From assembly GCA_900545035.1 (NCBI GenBank), contig UQXM01000032.1, forward strand, positions 1-14,300: a stretch of DNA of 14,300 bases, written 5' to 3'. The notes beneath the pieces were generated by a model. It did no database searches, was not told where the DNA came from, and was given only the letters and a program-made list of their open reading frames with translations. Source of the stretch: an uncultured Fusobacterium sp. Lineage in GTDB: Bacteria; Fusobacteriota; Fusobacteriia; Fusobacteriales; Fusobacteriaceae. Both the position numbers and the translations under genes were made by a program. Shown piece after piece: positions 1-6,629 of the stretch (the first letter of the stretch is position 1; every line of letters begins with the position of its first letter).

Positions 1-23
1 AGTATTTTATGGAGGTAGCAACA

Positions 24-224
24 ATGAACAAAGGTACAGTAAAATGGTTTAACGCTGAGAAAGGATTTGGATTTATCACTTCTGAAGAAGGAAAAGATTT
101 ATTCGTACATTTCTCTGAAATCCAAAAAGAAGGATTTAAAACTTTAGAAGAGGGACAACATGTAACTTTTGATGTTAAAGAAGGACAAAAAGGACCTCAA
201 GCTGCTAATGTAGTAATCGGATAA
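24..224 (+). CDS. cspA: Cold-shock protein (CspA family)
   Basis: A 66-residue single cold-shock domain, the normal length for a bacterial Csp. It begins MNKGTVKWFN and carries both RNA-binding motifs: KGFGFIT (RNP1, residues about 13-19) and LFVHF (RNP2, about 26-30). Such proteins bind single-stranded RNA and DNA in the cytoplasm and act as RNA chaperones. The ATG at 24 is chosen over the in-frame ATG at 9 because GGAGGT at 11-16 is its ribosome site and the family starts here; the longer start would place the Shine-Dalgarno inside the gene. The promoter and the long leader typical of csp genes lie outside the window. A terminator follows, so the gene is probably transcribed alone. Confidence 0.95.
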   Translation: MNKGTVKWFNAEKGFGFITSEEGKDLFVHFSEIQKEGFKTLEEGQHVTFDVKEGQKGPQAANVVIG

Positions 225-257
225 TTAAACCAAAACAAAAATCAGATAAAATTTTTG

Positions 258-285
258 ACCACAGTTATATGCTGTGGTTTTTTTA
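258..285 (+). terminator. Intrinsic terminator after the cold-shock gene
   Basis: The arms ACCACAG (258-264) and CTGTGGT (272-278) enclose a 7-nt loop and are followed by a run of seven T. It lies 34 bases after the cold-shock stop codon. Confidence 0.85.
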
Positions 286-292
286 TTTTTTA

Positions 293-323
293 AACTAAAA
301 AGGTTCGACATTTCTGCCGAACC
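293..323 (-). terminator. Intrinsic terminator of the CoA-transferase operon
   Basis: On the minus strand GGTTCG and CGAACC (arms at 318-323 and 302-307) form a 6-bp stem with a 10-nt loop, followed by TTTTT. It lies 14 bases after the stop codon of the CoA-transferase beta subunit and faces the terminator of the cold-shock gene. Confidence 0.8.
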
Positions 324-336
324 GATATAAACATAT

Positions 337-996
337 TTATTCCATAACACCAATTTCATCAGGAACAATAACTTTTGCTTCAGTAGCTGAAAGGACATCT
401 TCCACTGTGTATCCCGGAGCAAGTTCTCTAAGTACAAGTCCTTCAGATGTAACCTGTAAATAACATTTTTCTGTAACAATATCTGTTACACAATTTTTTC
501 CTGTCAGAGGCAATGTGCATTTTTTCAAAATTTTTGGAGAACCGTTTTTTTCACAATGGTCTGTTGCAACAATTATACGCTTAACTCCAGAACAAAGATC
601 CATTGCTCCTCCCATTCCCGGAACTAATTTTCCTGGAATTGTCCAGTTGGCAATATTTCCTTCCTGATCAACCTGCAATGTTCCAAGAACAGCGATGTCA
701 ATATGTCCTCCTCGAATAAATCCAAAGCCCATTGTATGATCGTAAACACTTCCTCCCGGAATTACGGAAGCAGGCATTCCTCCTGCATCTATAATATCAA
801 TATCTGCATCGTCCCAATTTGGAGAAGGTCCGCTTCCCACAGTTCCTATTTCAGCTTCAAGCCACAAATCAACACCTTTTGGCAGATAATTTACACACAT
901 CAGAGGAAGTCCTATTCCCAGATTAACAAAATCTCCGTCTTTAAAAAATTTTGCACAACGAGAAGCAATCAATGCTCTTCCTTTTAACTCAGCCAT
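337..996 (-). CDS. atoA: Class I CoA-transferase, beta subunit (AtoA/CtfB type)
   Basis: 219 residues, the usual length for a separate beta subunit of acetoacetate/butyrate/acetate-type 3-oxoacid CoA-transferases. It forms the active enzyme with the alpha subunit encoded directly upstream (2 bases between stop and start), moving CoA between short-chain acids through a glutamyl-CoA intermediate. Visible motifs are NLGIGLP (residues 25-31), the catalytic segment AEIGTVGSGP (48-57) with the nucleophile Glu49, GGMPASVIPGG (72-82), and VPGMGGAMDL (125-134). The common motif is SENG; here the residue after the catalytic Glu is Ile rather than Asn. The ribosome site (GGGGG) lies inside the end of the alpha gene, implying translational coupling. 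The family is certain; the acid pair (butyrate/acetoacetate is likely in this type of anaerobe) cannot be read from sequence. Confidence 0.9.
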   Translation of the reverse strand: MAELKGRALIASRCAKFFKDGDFVNLGIGLPLMCVNYLPKGVDLWLEAEIGTVGSGPSPNWDDADIDIIDAGGMPASVIPGGSVYDHTMGFGFIRGGHIDIAVLGTLQVDQEGNIANWTIPGKLVPGMGGAMDLCSGVKRIIVATDHCEKNGSPKILKKCTLPLTGKNCVTDIVTEKCYLQVTSEGLVLRELAPGYTVEDVLSATEAKVIVPDEIGVME

Positions 997-998
997 TA

Positions 999-1718
999 TT
1001 ATCTACCCCCTTCTTGTGCTTTTTGTTTTAATCTCTGCCAGTAAGGACACATATGTCTTGTGTTGCCCTCTCTTACATAAATCATATCAACCAACGGAGC
1101 AGGAATATCAATTTCATTAGGTCCAAGCTTACCAAATTCAACCAATTCTTCCGCTTCCACAATTACAATATCACCGGCAAAAGCCATTTCTGTACTGATA
1201 GCTCTCGAATTCATTCTGAAAGAAATATTTCCTGCACTGTCTGCTTTAGTAGCTTTTATAAGTGTTATATCTGCTCTTAAAGGAAGTTCAAGCAGATATT
1301 CTTTTCCGTTTATCGTAAATTTTTGTTTTCCCTCTTCCACTTCTGTTCCAAGTCCTGTAGGTGTCAGACAGCCTCCAAGTCCGTATCCTCCGCATCTTAT
1401 TCTTTCGGAAAATGTTCCCTGAGGGCTGAATTCTATATCCAGTTCTCCTGCAAACATCTGATCCCTTGCCACAGGATTAAATCCAATATGTGTTGTGATA
1501 AGGCTTTTTACTCTTTTTTCGTTTATCAGTTTTCCTATTCCAAGATCGGGCATACCTGCAGAAACAGCAATGACATGAATATCTTTAACACCTTTTTCTA
1601 TCATTCCTTCTATAATATCATCTGCTGCAAATTCTCCGTGCCAATCACCAAACATTATTGTCTGTCCATCGTGAAATTTTTTTAAAATTTCCTCTTTTGA
1701 AAATATTTTTGATAACAC
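999..1718 (-). CDS. atoD: Class I CoA-transferase, alpha subunit (AtoD/CtfA type)
   Basis: 239 residues, partner of the beta subunit that follows. Family features are the early glycine-containing loop (MFGDWHG, residues 22-28), the segment GFNPVARDQ (79-87), the glycine-rich CGGYGLGGCLTPTGLGTEVEEGK segment in the middle of the protein, LPLRADITLIKATKADSAGN, and the late ...VEAEELVEFG. It supplies the acyl-CoA binding fold of the heteromeric transferase. The start is a GTG at 1718, because the only nearby ATG (1725) runs straight into TAA. The ribosome site is the imperfect AGGCGG, so translation may be moderate. It lies 69 bases downstream of the crotonase gene on the same strand and is probably in the same transcript. 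The fairly unusual GDWHG loop suggests a subgroup away from E. coli AtoD. Confidence 0.9.
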   Translation of the reverse strand: MLSKIFSKEEILKKFHDGQTIMFGDWHGEFAADDIIEGMIEKGVKDIHVIAVSAGMPDLGIGKLINEKRVKSLITTHIGFNPVARDQMFAGELDIEFSPQGTFSERIRCGGYGLGGCLTPTGLGTEVEEGKQKFTINGKEYLLELPLRADITLIKATKADSAGNISFRMNSRAISTEMAFAGDIVIVEAEELVEFGKLGPNEIDIPAPLVDMIYVREGNTRHMCPYWQRLKQKAQEGGR

Positions 1719-1787
1719 TTTACATCGCCGCCTTTCTTTTTTCAGAATTACAAACCGTATTATAAATTACCGATTATTTATAACTGA

Positions 1788-2582
1788 CTACTTTCCGCTG
1801 AAAACAGCTTTTCTTTTTTCCATAAATGCTTTGCAGCCCTCTTGAAAATCCATAGAAGCGGCACATTCTCTTTGAGTAGGGATTTCAGTTTCATCAAGCC
1901 ATTTTTTATAATCTGAATAATTAGCATCGTAAATTTGTTTTTTAATATTTTTGTAAGAGATAAGAGGACCTGCTGCCAATTTTTTTGCAAATTTCATAGT
2001 TGTTTCGTCCAATTCTTCAACAGTTACAACCTTGTAAGCCAATCCAAGTTCTTTTGCTTCCTCTGCCGATACAGGTCTTCCTGTTGCAGCAAGTTCCATT
2101 GTACGAGAAGTTCCTACAGCTTTTGAAAGCAGATAAGTTGCCCCAGTATCAGGAACAAGTCCAAGATTTACGAATGCCAGAATAAATTTTGCATTATCTG
2201 CACAAATCATAAAATCTCCTCCAAGTGCAAGGCTTACTCCTGCTCCGGCTGCCGCACCTGCTACGGAAGTAATAACCATTTTGCTCATTTTTTTCATTCC
2301 GTCAGCCACAACTCCGACCTTTGCAATCAAACCGTCCATATTTACTTCTCCTCCGGCCTGAATTAACTGGTAGAAATATCCAATATCTCCTCCTGCTGAA
2401 AATGCTTTTCCTGCACTTTTAATAACAAGTACTTTAACAGCTGGGTCTTTTTCGGCAGCATCTACCACATACATCAGCTCGTCGGCCATTTGTTCATCGA
2501 TTGCATTAAGATTTTTTAAATAATTCATTGTAACAATTCCAATACCATCTTCCACAGTATAAATTAATTTTTTTAATTCCAT
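1788..2582 (-). CDS. Enoyl-CoA hydratase/isomerase family protein, isomerase-like
   Basis: 264 residues, crotonase fold. The CoA/oxyanion-hole segments are present: AFSAGGD (residues 60-66) and VAGAAAGAGVSLALGGD (107-123). The two glutamates that hydrate in classical crotonase are absent: Ser117 stands at the Glu144 position and Phe137 at the Glu164 position. An aspartate is present in LGLVPDTGATYLL (Asp145), the position of the catalytic Asp in PaaG-type and related isomerases. I therefore infer a double-bond isomerase rather than a hydratase; the substrate is unknown. First gene of an operon with the CoA-transferase pair, so its product is likely a short-chain acyl-CoA in amino-acid or acid fermentation. 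The ATG at 2582 has a good AAGGAGGT site 6 bases upstream. It could instead be a PaaG-like enzyme of another route. Confidence 0.85.
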   Translation of the reverse strand: MELKKLIYTVEDGIGIVTMNYLKNLNAIDEQMADELMYVVDAAEKDPAVKVLVIKSAGKAFSAGGDIGYFYQLIQAGGEVNMDGLIAKVGVVADGMKKMSKMVITSVAGAAAGAGVSLALGGDFMICADNAKFILAFVNLGLVPDTGATYLLSKAVGTSRTMELAATGRPVSAEEAKELGLAYKVVTVEELDETTMKFAKKLAAGPLISYKNIKKQIYDANYSDYKKWLDETEIPTQRECAASMDFQEGCKAFMEKRKAVFSGK

Positions 2583-2720
2583 AACAGACCTCCTTATTAT
2601 TTAAACAGCAGACCTAAAAATGACAGTATAATGAAATTTATGTAAATGAAAATTTTAATTGATATTTAATGAACAATTGTTTTAATATTTAAATAGAGTG
2701 TTTAATTTTTTTGTTACTAA

Positions 2721-2749
2721 AGTATAATTCATCTTTTTAATTATGTCAA
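2721..2749 (-). promoter_or_regulatory. Sigma-70 promoter of the crotonase/CoA-transferase operon
   Basis: On the minus strand TTGACA (2749-2744) and TATACT (2726-2721) are separated by 17 bases. This predicts a start near 2714 and a leader of about 130 nt. The leader contains a 10-bp palindrome AACAATTGTT (2672-2681) that could be an operator, but I recognise no regulator for it. Confidence 0.7.
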
Positions 2750-2860
2750 GAGCAGATATAAATCAATATTTTTTAAACTAAAAAAGGAGTATCTTCATCT
2801 AATAATATAGCAGAATAAAAAATATGTTTTAAGTTTTAAAATTTAATTTTTTAATATAAA

Positions 2861-2875
2861 TTGTAATAATTACAA
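2861..2875. promoter_or_regulatory. PerR-box-like operator upstream of rubrerythrin
   Basis: TTGTAATAATTACAA is a perfect 7-1-7 palindrome and matches 13 of 15 positions of the known PerR box TTATAATNATTATAA. Rubrerythrin is a classical PerR target, so peroxide-responsive repression is a reasonable inference. The site lies 14 bases upstream of the TTGACA at 2890; it also contains the -35 (TTGTAA) of a possible second promoter whose -10 would be TAAAAT at 2884-2889, again with a 17-base spacer. Confidence 0.6.
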
Positions 2876-2889
2876 AAATGTAATAAAAT

Positions 2890-2918
2890 TTGACAACTAA
2901 ATTTTTATATGTTACTAT
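2890..2918 (+). promoter_or_regulatory. rbr: Promoter of rubrerythrin
   Basis: TTGACA (2890-2895), a 17-base spacer, and TACTAT (2913-2918) preceded by TG one base upstream (an extended -10). The predicted start near 2925 gives a short leader before the ribosome site at 2948-2954. Confidence 0.7.
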
Positions 2919-2959
2919 TTATATACAAGCAACGCACTTTAAAGTATAGGAGGGTTAAA

Positions 2960-3496
2960 ATGGAATTAAAAGGAACAAAAACAGAAAAAAACTTATGGAC
3001 AGCATTTGCAGGAGAATCTCAAGCAAGAAACAAATACACTTATTATGCTTCTAAAGCAAGAAAAGAAGGATATGAGCAAATAGCCGAACTTTTTGAAGTA
3101 ACTGCAAATAATGAAAAAGAACATGCTAAATTATGGTTTAAATTGTTACACGACGGAATGCCTTCAACAATAGAAAACTTAAAAGATGCAGCAGCAGGTG
3201 AAAATTATGAGTGGACAGATATGTATGCTCAATTTGCCAAAGAAGCAAGAGAAGAGGGATTTGAAGATATAGCAAGAGTTATGGACGGAGTAGCTGCTAT
3301 TGAAAAAGACCACGAAGAAAGATACAGAAAACTTCTTGAAAATATTGAAACTAAATCTGTATTCAAAAAACTTGATATAGTTGTTTGGGAATGCGGAAAC
3401 TGCGGACATTTACACATAGGAGAAGAAGCTCCTAATATATGTCCTGTATGTGAGCATCCAAGAGCATATTTCAGAGTAAGAGCAACTAACTATTAA
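2960..3496 (+). CDS. rbr: Rubrerythrin
   Basis: 178 residues: a ferritin-like diiron domain (about 1-135) followed by a rubredoxin domain (about 140-178). The diiron ligands visible are Glu19 in AGES, Glu52 and His55 in EKEH, Glu95, and Glu115 and His118 in EKDH. The rubredoxin iron is held by Cys145/Cys148 (CGNC) and Cys161/Cys164 (CPVC). Rubrerythrin reduces hydrogen peroxide to water in the cytoplasm of anaerobes, taking electrons through its rubredoxin centre. The ATG at 2960 is used because AGGAGGGT lies 5 bases upstream and family members start with this segment; an in-frame upstream ATG at 2909 lies inside the promoter. A PerR-like palindrome upstream suggests peroxide control. All iron ligands are intact. 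Confidence 0.97.
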   Translation: MELKGTKTEKNLWTAFAGESQARNKYTYYASKARKEGYEQIAELFEVTANNEKEHAKLWFKLLHDGMPSTIENLKDAAAGENYEWTDMYAQFAKEAREEGFEDIARVMDGVAAIEKDHEERYRKLLENIETKSVFKKLDIVVWECGNCGHLHIGEEAPNICPVCEHPRAYFRVRATNY

Positions 3497-3502
3497 TTTT
3501 TT

Positions 3503-3529
3503 AAGAGCTGTTACAACAGCTCTTTTTTA
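3503..3529 (+). terminator. Intrinsic terminator after rubrerythrin
   Basis: AAGAGCTGTT (3503-3512) pairs with AACAGCTCTT (3515-3524), and the T run continues to 3528. It lies just upstream of the zinc transporter gene, with only about 27 bases between the T run and the next ATG. Confidence 0.85.
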
Positions 3530-3555
3530 TTTAAAAAATAAAGAAAGGATAATTT

Positions 3556-4338
3556 ATGATAGAAGATGCAGCACTTAGAGCTTTAATACTATCTTTTTTG
3601 GCAGGAATGTCAACTCTTTTGGGAGCTGTAATTATTTTTGCCACGAACAAAAAAAGTGAAAAGCTTGTAACAATATCTTTGGGATTTGCAGGAGGAGTAA
3701 TGATAAGTGTATCATTCACAGACCTGCTCCCCAATGCAAATGTTCTTCTTACACAATATGGAGGATATAAATTCGGAATAATTGCAGAAGTGGTTTTTCT
3801 TTTGGGAGGAGTAATTCTTGCCGCACTTTTGGACAGATTTGTTCCCCATGAACCTGAAGAAAACGGAGATGGAAAAAAACATGAAAATCTTTTCCGTGTG
3901 GGATTTATCTCTACAATGGCAATAGGGCTTCATAATTTCCCTGAAGGAATTGCAACTTTTATGGCAGGATATGAAAATATGGCTTTGGGACTGTCAATTG
4001 CCGCAGCAATAGCAATGCACAATATTCCTGAAGGAATATCTGTTGCAATGCCTATATATTTTGCAACAGGAAACAGACTAAAAGCTTTGAAATATACTTT
4101 TCTTTCCGGAATAGCCGAACCTGTTGGAGCATTTCTTGCTTTTCTTCTGCTGAAACCATACATAAATGATTTCAGTTTGGGTATAATTTTTGCTTTAATT
4201 TCAGGAGTTATGCTGTATATTGCCATTGAGGAACTTCTTCCCTCAAGCAGACAGTACGGTTATACAAGAGAAAGTCTTATGGCTGTTTTCTGCGGAATTG
4301 CACTGATGCCCCTAAGCAAATTATTTGGAGCAGTATAA
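3556..4338 (+). CDS. zupT: ZIP family divalent metal transporter (ZupT-like)
   Basis: 260 residues with about eight hydrophobic segments, as in bacterial ZIP importers. The two metal-site motifs are HNFPEG (His126-Glu130) in membrane segment 4 and HNIPEG (His155-Glu159) in segment 5; Glu188 in SGIAEP and Glu225-Glu226 in IAIEELLP are also family positions. A charged loop with histidines (residues 98-110, HEPEENGDGKKHE) lies between segments 3 and 4, the usual place for the metal-binding loop. The likely role is uptake of zinc, possibly iron or manganese, through the cytoplasmic membrane. The ATG has a weak AAAGGA site. No promoter is evident after the rubrerythrin terminator, so expression may depend on read-through. 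Confidence 0.92.
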   Translation: MIEDAALRALILSFLAGMSTLLGAVIIFATNKKSEKLVTISLGFAGGVMISVSFTDLLPNANVLLTQYGGYKFGIIAEVVFLLGGVILAALLDRFVPHEPEENGDGKKHENLFRVGFISTMAIGLHNFPEGIATFMAGYENMALGLSIAAAIAMHNIPEGISVAMPIYFATGNRLKALKYTFLSGIAEPVGAFLAFLLLKPYINDFSLGIIFALISGVMLYIAIEELLPSSRQYGYTRESLMAVFCGIALMPLSKLFGAV

Positions 4339-4350
4339 AAACAAGTTATG

Positions 4351-4382
4351 AAAAAAGGACAGTTTTCACTGCCCTTTTTTCT
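4351..4382. terminator. Bidirectional terminator between zupT and groEL
   Basis: AAAAAAGG-A-CAGT and ACTG-C-CCTTTTTT form a stem with a single A-C mismatch and a TTTTC loop, with T runs on both strands. It closes zupT and, since no other hairpin follows groEL, probably the groESL message too. Confidence 0.75.
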
Positions 4383-4455
4383 TTGAAAGAAATTAAATTT
4401 ATTAAAAACTGCCATTAAAATATTTAAAATATAACTCTATTTTAATTTTAGTTTT

Positions 4456-6104
4456 TTACATCATCATATCTGAACCGGGAACAGCTTGTGTTTTCGGTTC
4501 TTTTTTATCCACAACCACAACTTCTGTTGTAAGGATAAGTGAAGCTATTGAAGCGGCATTTTGAATTGCTGATCTTGTAACTTTTGCAGGGTCGATAATT
4601 CCTGCTAACATCATATCCACATATTCCTCTTTTGCAGCATCAAGTCCCATGCCTTCAGGAAGAGATTTTACTTTTTCAGCAACAACTCCTCCGTCAAGTC
4701 CGGCATTTACAGCTATCTGTTTCAAAGGACTCATAAGAGCTTTTTTCACAATTTCAACTCCCATTCCCTCTTCTCCTTCAAGTTTAAAGTTTTCCATAGA
4801 TTTTAAAATTTCTATGAATGCAACTCCACCTCCGGGAACAATTCCTTCTTCAACAGCTGCTTTTGTTGCATTAAGAGCATCTTCTATTCTTAATTTTTTA
4901 TCTTTCATCTCTGTTTCTGTGGCAGCTCCCACTCTTATAACGGCAACTCCTCCTGAAAGTTTTGCAATTCTTTCCTGCATTTTTTCAATATCGTAAGGTG
5001 AAGAGCTTTCTTTTATCTGAGCTTTAATCTGTTCAACTCTCTGTGCCACAGCTCCCTCTTCTCCGTTTCCGTCAACTATTGTAGTACTGTCTTTTGTAAT
5101 TTTAACTTTTTTGGCAGAACCAAGAACTTCCATTCCCGCTTCTTCCAATTTCATTCCCATTTCTTCGCTTACAACTTTTGCACCAGTAAGCACTGCTATA
5201 TCTTCAAGCATAGCTTTTCTTCTGTCTCCAAATCCCGGAGCTTTTACAGCCACAGTATTGAGAGTGCCGCGAAGATTATTTATAACCAAAGTTGTAAGAG
5301 CTTCTCCTTCCAAATCATCTGCTATAATCAAAAGAGGTTTTGAAGTTTGTACAACTTTTTCCAGAAGAGGAAGCAGGTCTTTCATACTTGATATTTTTTT
5401 ATCTGTAATCAAAATATACGGATTTTCAAGAGAAGCCTCCATTCTTACAGTATCTGTTGCCATATGAGGAGAAATATATCCTTTATCAAACTGCATTCCT
5501 TCAACAACTTCAAGAGTTGTTTCCAAAGATTTTGCTTCTTCCACAGTAATTACTCCTGTCTCTCCTACTTTTGCCATAGCCTGTGCAATAAGTTTTCCTA
5601 TTTCGCTGTCCCCTGCTGAAATTGAAGCTACCTGTTCAATCTCACTGTTTGACTGAACTTTTTTTGCTTTTATCTGAAGATTTCTCACAACTTCTTTTGC
5701 TGCTTTATCTATCCCCCTTTTGATAAACATAGGGTTTGCACCGGCACTTACTATTTTAAGTCCCTCTTTCACAATATTCTGTGCAAGAATTGTAGCTGTT
5801 GTGGTTCCGTCTCCTCCCCAAAATCATGGGAAAGATTACGGGGCTGAATCCTGCCATCATCATTTGCTTTTGTTGCAACTTCTTTTATAAGTTTTGCCCC
5901 CATATTTTCAAATGGGTCTTCAAGTTCTATCTCTCTTGCTATTGAAACACCGTCATTTGTTATAAGGGGAGAACCGTAAGCTTTTTCCAAAATAACATTT
6001 CTTCCCTTAGGTCCTAAAGTTATTTTAACTGCATCTGCCAAAGCATTAACTCCTGCTTCCAGTTTTTTTCTTGCATCTTCATTGAATTTCATAAGTTTAG
6101 ACAT
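4456..6104 (-). pseudogene. groL: Chaperonin GroEL, reading frame broken near codon 85
   Basis: The gene encodes the 60-kDa chaperonin that folds proteins inside a double ring with GroES. The first 82 or so codons (from MSKLMKFNEDARKKLEAG, with LGPKGRN and NDGVS) read in one frame to KAND; the rest, from GGDGTTTAT through ...VVVDKKEPK and a short MMM tail, reads in another. Between them are 38 extra bases at the ATP-binding loop (expected NDxAGDGTTT). As it stands the first frame gives 111 residues ending at a TGA, and the second opens without a good start (a GTG at 5772). Removing the 38 bases gives exactly 1611 bases, or 536 residues, a normal GroEL, and everything else is well conserved with no decay. 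Either the insertion is recent, it is an assembly error, or the gap is bypassed. It lies 30 bases after groES; the ribosome site AGGAGG is good. Confidence 0.9.
5816..5855 (-). other. 38-base disrupting segment inside groEL
   Basis: On the plus strand the bases TCCT occur at 5812-5815 and again at 5849-5852. Between them lies a 33-base core that no GroEL contains, and one further extra C sits at 5854-5855 (37+1 extra bases). In the mRNA the core can fold: CCCCGUAAUC pairs with GAUUUUGGGG around an 8-base loop, with one G-U pair and one mismatch. The 4-base repeat looks like a small target duplication or a slippage product. No similar sequence occurs elsewhere in the window. Confidence 0.75.
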
Positions 6105-6134
6105 TTTTATTAAGCCTCCTCAAAAATATCCTGT

Positions 6135-6404
6135 TTAGTCCATAATTCCCAAAATATCATCAAAATCTGCAATTATATATTCTTCACCGTTATCTTTAAT
6201 TTTTGTACCGCAGTATTCTGAATGAATAACATGGTCGCCGATTTTTATATCTTTTATTTTATCTCCGTTCCCCACAGCAATAACTTCACTCACATTTGGA
6301 ACTGATTTTGAAGAAGAGGAAGCAAGAATAATTCCTCCCGAAGTTTTTTCTTCTGTTTTCAGAGCTTTTATTAAAATTCTGTTTCCCAATGGTCTGATAC
6401 TCAT
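6135..6404 (-). CDS. groS: Co-chaperonin GroES
   Basis: 89 residues, slightly short of the usual 94-97. It begins MSIRPLGNRILIK and has the mobile loop that contacts GroEL (EEKTSGGIILA, about residues 18-28), followed by SEVIAVGNG, GDHVIHSEYCGTKI and the closing EEYIIADFDDILGI. It caps the GroEL ring during folding in the cytoplasm. First gene of the operon, with an AGGAGG site upstream of ATG; groEL follows after 30 bases. Upstream are a CIRCE operator and a promoter, so heat-shock control by the HrcA repressor is very likely. GroES is intact even though groEL is not. Confidence 0.97.
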   Translation of the reverse strand: MSIRPLGNRILIKALKTEEKTSGGIILASSSSKSVPNVSEVIAVGNGDKIKDIKIGDHVIHSEYCGTKIKDNGEEYIIADFDDILGIMD

Positions 6405-6454
6405 TTAAAAAATCCTCCTTTTTACAGAACTTGTAAAACTTTTTATTTTATTTT

Positions 6455-6481
6455 TTAGCACTCATCTATTAAGACTGCTAA
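6455..6481. promoter_or_regulatory. CIRCE operator (HrcA binding site)
   Basis: TTAGCACTC, nine bases, then GACTGCTAA. The consensus is TTAGCACTC-N9-GAGTGCTAA, so the left arm is perfect and the right arm has one substitution. It sits just downstream of the groESL promoter, in the 5' leader, the standard place for HrcA repression. Confidence 0.93.
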
Positions 6482-6495
6482 TAAATTACAACATA

Positions 6496-6524
6496 ATAAT
6501 ATAACTTTTTTGTGTAGGTGTCAA
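6496..6524 (-). promoter_or_regulatory. Promoter of groESL
   Basis: On the minus strand TTGACA (6524-6519) and TATTAT (6501-6496) are 17 bases apart. The predicted start near 6489 lies just upstream of the CIRCE element. Confidence 0.8.
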
Positions 6525-6594
6525 TAAATTTTTTCAAATTTTTTAAAAAATTTTTATTTTTCATAAAATTTATAAATATTTTTTGAAAATACTA

Positions 6595-6623
6595 TTGACA
6601 AAATAAATTTTATAGGGTATTAA
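6595..6623 (+). promoter_or_regulatory. Promoter of the large noncoding RNA candidate
   Basis: TTGACA (6595-6600), a 17-base spacer and TATTAA (6618-6623) form a good housekeeping promoter that points into more than 600 bases without a gene. The predicted start is near 6630. It diverges from the groESL promoter. Confidence 0.7.
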
Positions 6624-6629
6624 TATAGT

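Noticed and set aside
9..23. Earlier in-frame ATG for the cold-shock gene
   Set aside because: It overlaps the GGAGGT ribosome site of the ATG at 24, and cold-shock proteins start with MNKGTVKWF.
1755..1785. AT-only inverted repeat (TTATAAAT/ATTTATAA) between the crotonase gene and atoD
   Set aside because: Weak stem without a T run, in an operon; expected by chance in such AT-rich DNA.
2909..2959. Upstream start for rubrerythrin adding 17 residues
   Set aside because: It lies inside the predicted promoter, has no ribosome site, and the family starts at the ATG at 2960.
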